In this document: positions 8,224 to 14,854 of the stretch, in pieces | How positions within the stretch are numbered: position 1 is the stretch's first letter | How the letters are laid out: every line of letters starts with the position of its first letter | Assembly (NCBI GenBank): GCA_021545665.1 | Contig: JAJRTX010000068.1 | Location: 1-19,437, forward strand | From: Zetaproteobacteria bacterium | GTDB taxonomy: Bacteria; Pseudomonadota; Zetaproteobacteria; Mariprofundales; Mariprofundaceae | Length of the DNA: 19,437 nucleotides | Reading direction: 5' to 3' | Translations under genes and position numbers: made by a program | The notes under the pieces: model-generated | What the model saw: the letters and a program-made list of their open reading frames with translations, nothing else | Database searches by the model: none | Told to the model about the DNA's origin: nothing

Positions 8224-8652
8224 ATGAGTAACAAAGACATCCGCTGGGTTCAGCGTTTTAATAATTATACTAAGGCATTGGACCAGCTTACCAAATTTAT
8301 GGAACGTGATTCTCTGAATGAGTTGGAAGAGCAAGGCTTGGTGAAATCATTTGAATACACCTTTGAGCTGGCCTGGAATGTGTTGAAAGACTTGCTTGAA
8401 GCGCAAGGCATCAGCGGAATAATTGGTTCTCGTGGCGCAATTAAGGAAGCATTTAAACAGAACCTTTTAGGCGATAGTGAGGAAGATGGCTTAATATGGA
8501 TGGCAATGATTAAAAGCCGCAACCAGACATCACACGCCTATGATGAAGCTGTCATCAAAGAAATTACTCAGGCGATAGCCAAAGGTTACTATAAGGCGTT
8601 TATGGCCTTGCGTGAACGTTTACAGCCTATGACTGAGGCTCTGAATGGCTAA
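8224..8652 (+). CDS. hepT: HepT-like HEPN toxin (HI0074-type nucleotidyltransferase substrate-binding protein)
   Basis: This is an all-helical HEPN protein of 142 residues from ATG 8224; an ATG at 8221 would add one Met. GGAG at 8213-8216 fits 8224 best. The N-terminus RWVQRFNNYTKALDQL and FEYTFELAWNVLKDLLEAQG are typical of the HI0074 family. The key motif is RNQTSHAY, an exact R-X4-H-X-Y (Arg99, His104, Tyr106), which in characterised HepT toxins is the RNase site whose tyrosine is AMPylated by the partner. It overlaps the downstream nucleotidyltransferase by 8 bases. Predicted role: RNA-cleaving toxin neutralised by MntA. That is known for the family and inferred here. Older annotations call it a nucleotidyltransferase substrate-binding subunit. 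Confidence 0.88.
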   Translation: MSNKDIRWVQRFNNYTKALDQLTKFMERDSLNELEEQGLVKSFEYTFELAWNVLKDLLEAQGISGIIGSRGAIKEAFKQNLLGDSEEDGLIWMAMIKSRNQTSHAYDEAVIKEITQAIAKGYYKAFMALRERLQPMTEALNG

Positions 8653-8959
8653 ACAATTTGGCTTAGGCCAATCAACTATTGATCAAATTCGCCAAGTGTT
8701 TTCTGCTCATTCTGAGGTGGAAAGCGTGGTGTTGTATGGTTCTCGTGCCAAGGGGAATTATAAGGTTGGCTCAGATATTGATTTCAGTATGAAGGGCGAA
8801 GGCCTTGAGTTCTCACTTTTATCCTCGATTGCCGATGAATTGGATGAATTACCTTTACCATACCAGTTTGACCTTTCTATTTTTGATAATATTAGTAGCC
8901 CTGATTTGGTCGCTCACATTGAGCGTGTTGGCGTGTTGTTTTATAAAAGGGGCGCATAA
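8645..8959 (+). CDS. mntA: MntA-like minimal nucleotidyltransferase antitoxin
   Basis: This 104-aa protein has the minimal nucleotidyltransferase signature: GSRAKGNYKVGSDID (32-46), an exact GS-X10-DxD with Ser33, Asp44 and Asp46. A third acidic residue, Asp76 in YQFDLSIF, matches the expected metal-binding triad. Characterised partners of this kind transfer AMP from ATP to the tyrosine of the HEPN toxin and so disarm it. The ATG at 8645 lies within the 3' end of hepT, the usual arrangement for coupled synthesis. All active-site residues are intact, so it is likely functional. It is shorter than some MntA proteins (about 140 aa) but within the range of HI0073-like members. Confidence 0.88.
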   Translation: MAKQFGLGQSTIDQIRQVFSAHSEVESVVLYGSRAKGNYKVGSDIDFSMKGEGLEFSLLSSIADELDELPLPYQFDLSIFDNISSPDLVAHIERVGVLFYKRGA

Positions 8960-9129
8960 GCATGCGTCCTGAGTAAAGCGAACAGACACTGGAAGATGCT
9001 TTAAATACAAAAAGGCTTTGAATGGATTGAATCCAGTGGATGAGATGGAATAAAAGCTTGGAGAAAAGTGTTGTTTAAGAATCAATTTAGAGAAATCATG
9101 ATGAATACAGCAACATCGGTATCGAAAGT

Positions 9130-10485
9130 ATGAGCAGGATTGGGCGCAATGATCCCTGCCCCTGCGGATCGGGTAGAAAATACAAGCAGTGCTGTTTGAA
9201 AAAAGAGCGTATTGCTCAACATAAGGATGCGGAAGCTTCAAGCGACGGCGCGGTAACGCGGGCGCTGGACTGGTTGAACCGGAAGCACCGCCATGCGGTG
9301 AAGCGATGGATTGATGAAGTCTGGTTTGGCGATTTATCAGATGCAGAATATGAGGCGATTCAAAAACTGGAACCTGAAATGCAGCAAATGCATGAAACCA
9401 ATATGTTTGAATATCTGCTGGCTGATGGCCGCTTCCGGCATGATGGAAAAAAACAGTTTGTCATGGATATGGTGCTTGGCGTTGGTGGTGCATTGATGAC
9501 TTCGGGTCAACGGCAATATCTACAACAACTGCGAGACAGGCCGTTACGCCTCTATGAGATTCGGGAAGTGCATGCTGGCGAGGGCGTTTTACTGCATGAT
9601 CTGATGAATAAGGATATAGCTGATATGTGGGTGCGTGAGCGTTCCGGTTCCCGGCATGCGCATCAATGGGGTGTGTGGGCGGCACGTATCATGGATAAAG
9701 GCGACCACCTTGAACTGTCCGGTGCCATCTTCGATATACCTCGCCATTCGTTGGATAAAGTGGTGACAACCCTGGAGTGGATGCGTAACGATAAGTTTAT
9801 CGAACACAAAGACGAAATGTATGCACTGGCCATCGCCAACCACTGGTTGAAGCTGTTAGCAGCGCCGCCTCCCATGCCAAATATGATAGATGCTGCCACA
9901 GGCGAGGCGATGGTGTTTATTACCGAACATTACCGGGTGAATGACTGGGCCTTGCTTGGGGCTCAATTGGCAGCCGAGGATGATGTGGAGGGAGATCAAA
10001 AGCAGGGGTGGAACCGGGTGCGGATGCTGAAGAATGAGATGCTGCGCTCGCTGCTTGCGATCAATATAAGCGACAAAAAAGATCGCCTCGAACTGTTTAC
10101 CCGCAGTATCGCGGCAGCCAATATGCAGAAGCTCTGGTTTGACAGGGTGACCGGAAATTCGGTTGCTCATCTGACTCGGGAAATCAGTGATCCGATGGCC
10201 TTGATGCAGCATCAGGACGGAACACCACCCAAGACAGATAGCGATATTCCCGAGGCTTTGCAGCAGCAGCTTGTTCACGACTACAAGCGAAAGCACTACG
10301 CCAATTGGGCGGATGAGTCATTGCCTGCTTTGAACGGAAAAACGCCAAGAGATGCTGTCAATACTGATAGTGGCAGGAAAGTCGTTGTTGCTTTGCTCAA
10401 GGAGTTTGAGAACAGGGAAGAACAGGAGGCGGCATTTGATTTTGGCTTTCTGTGGGATGCGCTTGGCCTGGATAGGAAACAGTGA
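9130..10485 (+). CDS. SEC-C zinc-motif protein of unknown function
   Basis: The 451-aa protein begins with IGRNDPCPCGSGRKYKQCC, the SEC-C motif first known from the SecA tail; Cys10, Cys12, Cys21 and Cys22 are placed to bind zinc. The remaining 420 or so residues are soluble, rich in Trp and His, and I recognise no domain in them; WGVWAARIMDKGDHLELSG and the following segment give no family hint. No membrane span or signal peptide is seen. The ATG at 9130 follows only a weak GAAAG. It overlaps the stop of a tiny frame (9098-9133), which may couple translation. Composition is closer to the chromosomal neighbours than to the AT-rich cassette. Function is unknown; proteins with this motif are diverse. 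Confidence 0.8.
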   Translation: MSRIGRNDPCPCGSGRKYKQCCLKKERIAQHKDAEASSDGAVTRALDWLNRKHRHAVKRWIDEVWFGDLSDAEYEAIQKLEPEMQQMHETNMFEYLLADGRFRHDGKKQFVMDMVLGVGGALMTSGQRQYLQQLRDRPLRLYEIREVHAGEGVLLHDLMNKDIADMWVRERSGSRHAHQWGVWAARIMDKGDHLELSGAIFDIPRHSLDKVVTTLEWMRNDKFIEHKDEMYALAIANHWLKLLAAPPPMPNMIDAATGEAMVFITEHYRVNDWALLGAQLAAEDDVEGDQKQGWNRVRMLKNEMLRSLLAINISDKKDRLELFTRSIAAANMQKLWFDRVTGNSVAHLTREISDPMALMQHQDGTPPKTDSDIPEALQQQLVHDYKRKHYANWADESLPALNGKTPRDAVNTDSGRKVVVALLKEFENREEQEAAFDFGFLWDALGLDRKQ

Positions 10486-10594
10486 GAAGATTTGCACATG
10501 ACCTGTTGTATGCAGAAAATCATAATAACTCTGGTAGCTCGCCTATGGCGAAAATGATGACTGTAATTTTAGCTGCGTTAGGTTTCGAATTCTG

Positions 10595-11215
10595 ATGAAT
10601 ATTCTACTGGCACATGGTTCACCTGATACCCGGCATGGCGATCAGGTCAGGCAATTGGCTGACAAGGCTTCCGAAATACTGGGTGAGCAGGTTGGCACAT
10701 CATTTCTGAGTAAAAAGTCTCTGCCCAGGGGCGCGCGGGTAATGCCGTTGTTTCTGGGTGCCGGAAGGCATGTGCGGGTGAATGCTTCGCAGCTCATTCA
10801 TGCTTCAGGCTGTGAAATGTTGCCGCCACTGGAAAATCAGGCGGCGCGTATTGTTGAAATGGCATATGATCTGGTGACTGTGGAAACAAGGCGGGTGAAT
10901 GCTTTGTTTGTGATTTACAGCTTTTCAGGTTTCGAAAAACTTGCCACCGAGTTGTATAAGCAAAGCAAACGTTGTTCGAAAGTGGCCATTGCAGCCCTGC
11001 ATGCCGAGCCCTCCATCAAGGCTGTGCTGGAGTTTTGGCAGCAGGACAATATGAAACAGCTCACTCTGCAACCGATATTACTGTTTGAGGGGCGCACGCT
11101 GGATAAGGTTCTGGATTCGGTTGATCAGACGAAATCACCGCAAATCACATTGGGGCCGGTACTGGCTGCGCATGAAGCCATGCCCGCCTTAATAGCGGAC
11201 TGTTTGAGAAGATGA
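10595..11215 (+). CDS. cbiX: CbiX-like sirohydrochlorin chelatase, compact two-repeat form
   Basis: This probably inserts Co2+ or Fe2+ into sirohydrochlorin, or helps the step. The N-terminus NILLAHGSPDTRHG holds the family histidine (His7), and VMPLFLGAGRHV holds the second (His59), the two metal-binding positions of CbiX. A second, weaker copy follows: VNALFVIYSFSGFEK, where the AHGS histidine has been lost, and LQPILLFEGRTLDKV. At 206 aa it is longer than single-repeat CbiX (about 130) but shorter than SirB/CbiX-long (about 260 or more). The spacing His7-His59 is about a dozen residues shorter than usual. It lies 19 bases upstream of the uroporphyrinogen methyltransferase, which makes the precursor of its substrate. 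Metal preference cannot be judged. Confidence 0.8.
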   Translation: MNILLAHGSPDTRHGDQVRQLADKASEILGEQVGTSFLSKKSLPRGARVMPLFLGAGRHVRVNASQLIHASGCEMLPPLENQAARIVEMAYDLVTVETRRVNALFVIYSFSGFEKLATELYKQSKRCSKVAIAALHAEPSIKAVLEFWQQDNMKQLTLQPILLFEGRTLDKVLDSVDQTKSPQITLGPVLAAHEAMPALIADCLRR

Positions 11216-11234
11216 ATACAAGGGAGAGGTTCAA

Positions 11235-11984
11235 ATGAGGAGTTTGGATACGCCGCTGCTTGCTGGCGAAGTGGCACTGGTCGGAGCAGGTCCGGGCGAT
11301 GCAAGCCTGTTGACGCTGGCAGCGGCAAAATTGATCGGCGATTGTGATGTGATTGTTCATGATGCCCTGGTTTCTGAAGAGGTGCTGAACATGGCTGCAA
11401 TCGGCACTGAATTGATTGAGGCCGGCAAACGCGGCGGGCGACCTTCGGCAAGCCAGCATGACATCTGTGAAACATTGATTGATCTGGCCCACCGGGAAAA
11501 GCGGGTGGTACGTCTCAAAGGTGGCGATCCGTTTGTCTTCGGACGCGGTGGCGAAGAGACGCGCGCACTGGCTGCCGCCTCTATCCGCTTCCGGGTGATT
11601 CCTGGCATTACAGCAGGCCTGGCCGCTCCTGCCATGGCGGGCATTCCGATCACAGATCGTTCGGTCAATGCTACGCTGGCCTTTCTCACTGGCCATGAAG
11701 CAAGTGCCAAGAGTCGCATGGACTGGAAGGCATTGGTGGACGCGTTCCCGGTTCTGGTTTTCTATATGGGAGCGAAGAATCTGCAACAAATTGCAGAACG
11801 TTTGCTTGAGGCCGGGCTTGCACAGCAAACACCCCTTGCCATCATTCATGCTGCTACGCTGGATAAGGAAAATACGATTATCACTACGCTGCAAGAGTCG
11901 GCCAATGGCAGTATCCGTGGTCGCTCGCCATCAATTGTGATCATCGGCGATGTGGTGAACGAACGAATAAGCTGGAAGGATTAA
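11235..11984 (+). CDS. cobA: Uroporphyrinogen-III C-methyltransferase (SUMT)
   Basis: SUMT adds methyl groups from AdoMet at C2 and C7 of uroporphyrinogen III to give precorrin-2, the branch point to siroheme and cobalamin. The 249-aa protein has VALVGAGPGDASLLTL (13-28), the VRLKGGDPFVFGRGGEE signature (92-108) and VIPGITAGLAAPAMAGIPIT (121-140), all diagnostic. It is a stand-alone SUMT without the dehydrogenase/chelatase half of CysG, consistent with a separate chelatase immediately upstream. A good ribosome site, GGGAGAGG, at 11222-11229 precedes ATG 11235. It is probably co-transcribed with the CbiX-like gene and the ferredoxin. Confidence 0.95.
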   Translation: MRSLDTPLLAGEVALVGAGPGDASLLTLAAAKLIGDCDVIVHDALVSEEVLNMAAIGTELIEAGKRGGRPSASQHDICETLIDLAHREKRVVRLKGGDPFVFGRGGEETRALAAASIRFRVIPGITAGLAAPAMAGIPITDRSVNATLAFLTGHEASAKSRMDWKALVDAFPVLVFYMGAKNLQQIAERLLEAGLAQQTPLAIIHAATLDKENTIITTLQESANGSIRGRSPSIVIIGDVVNERISWKD

Positions 11985-11987
11985 ACC

Positions 11988-12284
11988 ATGCCCAAGCCGA
12001 CACTGGCCCCCTATACATATCATGTGCTGATGTGCTGTGGAAACAACTGCGGCGAAAACCTGCCACTGTTTAATTATCTGAAAGAGAAGGTCGCCGAAAA
12101 CCCGGCCGTTCGGGTCAACAGGGCGGGATGCCTGGAAGTATGCATGGAAGGGCCGATTCTGGTCGTGCATCCGGATGGCGTCTGGTATTGCCACTTGAGT
12201 GAAGCAGCGATTGATCGCATTGTCGATGAACATTTCAGACATGACAAAATTGTGGAAGAACTGGCCTTTTATAAGGCAGACTAA
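11988..12284 (+). CDS. Thioredoxin-like [2Fe-2S] ferredoxin
   Basis: This 98-aa protein belongs to the thioredoxin-fold [2Fe-2S] ferredoxins (related to the NuoE domain). It has YHVLMCCGNNC (Cys16, Cys17, Cys21) near the start and RVNRAGCLEVCMEGPILVV (Cys48, Cys52), then HPDGVWY, all typical. The four cluster ligands are most likely Cys16 or Cys17, Cys21, Cys48 and Cys52. AAGGA at 11975-11979 gives a good ribosome site, and only three bases separate it from cobA. Such ferredoxins are often found next to tetrapyrrole or cobalt genes; an electron-donor role in corrin or siroheme synthesis is a reasonable inference, not shown. Confidence 0.88.
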   Translation: MPKPTLAPYTYHVLMCCGNNCGENLPLFNYLKEKVAENPAVRVNRAGCLEVCMEGPILVVHPDGVWYCHLSEAAIDRIVDEHFRHDKIVEELAFYKAD

Positions 12285-12358
12285 ACTTTTACTCTCCCGA
12301 ATCTGAAAACTAAAATAAAGCCTGAACATTAGTATAGTCAACATTCATTTAAAGCTGC

Positions 12359-12364
12359 TATACT
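12359..12364 (+). promoter_or_regulatory. Possible -10 element for slt
   Basis: TATACT at 12359-12364 matches the -10 consensus at five of six positions and lies 37 bases before the slt ATG. No convincing -35 is seen at the right distance (AGTCAA around 12336-12341). The 116-base spacer is AT-rich, and this is the only good -10-like hexamer close to the gene. Confidence 0.3.
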
Positions 12365-12400
12365 TGCCACAAACATTCCTGTCAGAGATGGGGTTGGCAA

Positions 12401-14350
12401 ATGCAAATTTCACGGATTACTGCAATTCCGGTATTGATATGGGCACTGTTATTCATGCCCTCAACATTGGCCGCCGCAATCGAACAGGATCGTGAATCGT
12501 TTTCTCTGGCACACCAGGCTCTGAAAAAAAACAATATGGACACATACCATAAATTTAGAAGCGGGCTTAATTCGTACCCGTTAACACCCTACCTTGATAT
12601 CTGGTTTACCTTCAAGCAGCTGGACAATGAGAATGATAGTGCCATTGAGGAAATACTCCGGCAACATAGAGAAATTCCGGAAGCCAGAAACCTGCATATC
12701 GCGTGGATGAAAAATTTAGCCCAACGCGGGCAATGGCTGAAAATGGCTCAACATTTCAATAATTTTCCCAGGATGGCATCCCGTCTGCCTGAAATAGCCA
12801 TGATTCTACGCTGGCACATGGGAGAACAGAAACAAGCTCTGGAAGTATTTTCCAAACGCTGGCAACAGGCTAAAAGAATATCCGATTTCAGTCAGCCCAT
12901 GTTTCAGGCATGGAAGAAGCTGGGCCACCCCACTACCGCTGACCGCTGGCAACGCATTACCACTTATGCCAAACAGGGAAAATGGCGCAAAGTGAAACAG
13001 CTGGCAAAACCACTTTCGAAAAAGGAAAAGGGGTGGATCAACTATTGGCAATCCATACAAAATAATCCTGTCAAAGCACTAAATCGCTGGCAAAAGGAAA
13101 TGCCGCCCAGACTGGCACGGAAGATACTCAGTGATGGCCTGAAACGCATATCACGTTCCGACGCACTTGCCGCCTGGCAGACTCTGCAGAAACTGGATAA
13201 AACGGCTAATGCAGAAATAGGCGCAAATGCTGTTTTCAAAATGAAGAGGCGTATCGCCCTGCGTGCGGCCAAGCAACATTTATCTGTAGCAACTGTCTGG
13301 CTGGATGACCTGCCTGAAATCCTGAAAAATGAAGAAACACGAGCCTGGCAGGCGCGGTTGTATGTTCTCTTTCATGATTGGAAAAAAGTGCAAATGGCCA
13401 TTACTGCAATGCCAGCTACAGAACAGCGGCAAAGCCGATGGATTTACTGGCGAGCTCGGGCATTGGAAACATTTGGCGATAAGCAGGCAGCCCTGCCATT
13501 ATTTACCAAATTGGCAGCAGGACGCGGTTATTATAGTTTTCTGAGTGCCGAATATCTAAAAGCTCCATTTATTTTCAATGCCTCTGAAATAAGAGTGTCT
13601 GATGCTGCAACTAAAAAACTCAGCCAGAGTTCTGCCATGCAACGGGCTCATGAATGGCTCCAACTGGGTAAAATATCCAAAGCCAGTCGTGAATGGGGAA
13701 TGTTCTTTGCCGACGCATCCTTGGAACAATGGAAAGTGGCATCACACCTGGCTGCATCGTGGGACTGGTATGACCGCACCATTCAGGCCGCATCCCGGGC
13801 AGGTGAAAATAATGCCCTCAGCAGCCGTTTTCCGATGGGGTTTGAACTGCAAGTTAGACAAGCATCTGAACAGACTGATCTGGAACCGGCATTTATCTGG
13901 AGCATCATCAGACAGGAATCGGCATTTAACCAACAGGCTGTTTCCAGATCCGGAGCGCAGGGACTAATGCAATTGATGCCCAGGACTGCACGCGGTGTCA
14001 TTAAAAAATATAAACTGAAGAAAGGGGATATCTTTTCTCCTGAAATAAATATTCGCCTTGGTACTTTATATTTATCAGAAATGACAAAGCGTTTTGGCGG
14101 CAACCCGGCACTTGCGGCAGCTGCATATAATGCCGGTCCTCACCGGGTAAATACCTGGCTAAAGCGCACACCTTTTGAATCAGCCGAAGCCTGGATTGAA
14201 GCCATCCCGTTTAATGAAACCCGCCGTTATGTGCAGCAGGTCATGGCTTTCATCAGTGTATATGAATGGCGGCAGTCAAAAACACCAGGCAGCCTGAGCT
14301 CACGTATCAGTAAACCGCCTGCCGGGCTAAAACTAAGTCTCAACCCATAA
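12401..14350 (+). CDS. slt: Soluble lytic murein transglycosylase (Slt70 type)
   Basis: This periplasmic enzyme cleaves the MurNAc-GlcNAc bond of peptidoglycan, forming 1,6-anhydro ends. The 649-aa length matches Slt70. A signal peptide is evident: ISRITAIPVLIWALLFMP followed by a probable cut after STLAAA, near residue 26. Residues 30-450 are a helical superhelix (U/L domain) rich in Trp and Gln. The C-terminal catalytic domain has IWSIIRQESAFNQQAVS with catalytic Glu506, then SGAQGLMQLMPRTA, ALAAAAYNAGPHRVNTWL and IPFNETRRYVQQVM, all classical lysozyme-like GEWL motifs. No operon partner is obvious; it stands between two intergenic spacers. Confidence 0.95.
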   Translation: MQISRITAIPVLIWALLFMPSTLAAAIEQDRESFSLAHQALKKNNMDTYHKFRSGLNSYPLTPYLDIWFTFKQLDNENDSAIEEILRQHREIPEARNLHIAWMKNLAQRGQWLKMAQHFNNFPRMASRLPEIAMILRWHMGEQKQALEVFSKRWQQAKRISDFSQPMFQAWKKLGHPTTADRWQRITTYAKQGKWRKVKQLAKPLSKKEKGWINYWQSIQNNPVKALNRWQKEMPPRLARKILSDGLKRISRSDALAAWQTLQKLDKTANAEIGANAVFKMKRRIALRAAKQHLSVATVWLDDLPEILKNEETRAWQARLYVLFHDWKKVQMAITAMPATEQRQSRWIYWRARALETFGDKQAALPLFTKLAAGRGYYSFLSAEYLKAPFIFNASEIRVSDAATKKLSQSSAMQRAHEWLQLGKISKASREWGMFFADASLEQWKVASHLAASWDWYDRTIQAASRAGENNALSSRFPMGFELQVRQASEQTDLEPAFIWSIIRQESAFNQQAVSRSGAQGLMQLMPRTARGVIKKYKLKKGDIFSPEINIRLGTLYLSEMTKRFGGNPALAAAAYNAGPHRVNTWLKRTPFESAEAWIEAIPFNETRRYVQQVMAFISVYEWRQSKTPGSLSSRISKPPAGLKLSLNP

Positions 14351-14374
14351 AACCACACAAAAATTGAGAATGAA

Positions 14375-14415
14375 TGGCGGTAGCAATCTAGAACAGCACT
14401 TGTTATGCTGCGCCA
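14375..14415. other. Imperfect inverted repeat between slt and fdxA
   Basis: TGGCGGTAGCA at 14375-14385 can pair with TGCTGCGCCA at 14406-14415, with one bulged G and one wobble, around a 20-base loop. There is no T-run after it, so it is not a standard terminator. It could be a weak stem in the fdxA leader or chance. Confidence 0.25.
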
Positions 14416-14440
14416 CCAATACGAAATATGAGGTGCATAC

Positions 14441-14788
14441 ATGACTTTTACCGTCACTCAGCTTTGCAAAGATTGCGTGGATACTGCCTGCGTCGCAGTT
14501 TGCCCTGTCGACTGTTTCTATCAGCCCAAGGAAATATCAGACGACACCCCCAATATGCTGTTTATTTCGCCTGAAGAGTGTATTGACTGTGCTGTCTGTG
14601 AGCCGGAATGCCCCTGGGAAGCAATTTTTCCGGAAGAAGATGTGCCGGATGTCTTTGAAGCCGATACTGCACTGAATGAATTATGCGATAGCAGGCGCGA
14701 TGAGTTTGATCTGGCTGAGGTGATTGATCATGAGCCGCCCAACGCTGAGGAAGTTGCCGCCAATAAGACCAAACGCGGTTACCAGTAA
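14441..14788 (+). CDS. fdxA: FdxA-type seven-iron ferredoxin ([3Fe-4S][4Fe-4S])
   Basis: This 115-aa soluble electron carrier follows the Azotobacter FdI/FdxA plan. Cys9, Cys12, Cys17, Cys21, Cys25, Cys47, Cys50, Cys53 and Cys57 are all present, so both a [3Fe-4S] site (Cys9, Cys17, Cys57) and a [4Fe-4S] site (Cys21, Cys47, Cys50, Cys53) can form. [20 protein letters not shown] is the standard second motif. Between Cys25 and Cys47 there are 21 residues instead of the usual 14: an acidic insertion around [14 protein letters not shown] before ATG 14441 is a good ribosome site. The redox partner is unknown. A strong terminator follows, so it appears to be a single-gene unit. Confidence 0.94.
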   Translation: MTFTVTQLCKDCVDTACVAVCPVDCFYQPKEISDDTPNMLFISPEECIDCAVCEPECPWEAIFPEEDVPDVFEADTALNELCDSRRDEFDLAEVIDHEPPNAEEVAANKTKRGYQ

Positions 14789-14811
14789 GACCGGGCTGAG
14801 CATCGATTTAC

Positions 14812-14850
14812 AGCGCATGTGCAGGCCTTCTGCACATGCGCTTTTTATTT
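14812..14850 (+). terminator. Strong rho-independent terminator of fdxA
   Basis: AGCGCATGTGCAG (14812-14824) and CTGCACATGCGCT (14830-14842) form a perfect 13-bp GC-rich stem with a five-base loop. A T-rich tail (TTTTTATTT) follows at once. It lies 24 bases after the fdxA stop and ends only about five bases before the rlmN start. Confidence 0.93.
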
Positions 14851-14854
14851 CCCC

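Noticed and set aside
8029..8334. Minus-strand frame over the Dam-hepT spacer
   Set aside because: It crosses a terminator-like hairpin and the 5' end of hepT, lacks a ribosome site and shows no family features.
9023..9035. Palindrome TGGATT-G-AATCCA before the SEC-C gene
   Set aside because: Short, isolated and far from the start codon (about 95 bases), with no promoter-like elements around; likely chance.
4801..10594. Flanking direct repeats (att sites) of the accessory block
   Set aside because: I compared the sequence after cobO with that before the CbiX-like gene and saw only very short shared words (such as CTCTGGT/TCTGGT), not a credible att duplication; no integrase is present.
11145..11894. 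Minus-strand frame of 249 codons opposite SUMT
   Set aside because: It overlaps the diagnostic SUMT gene completely, and its translation shows no recognisable motif.
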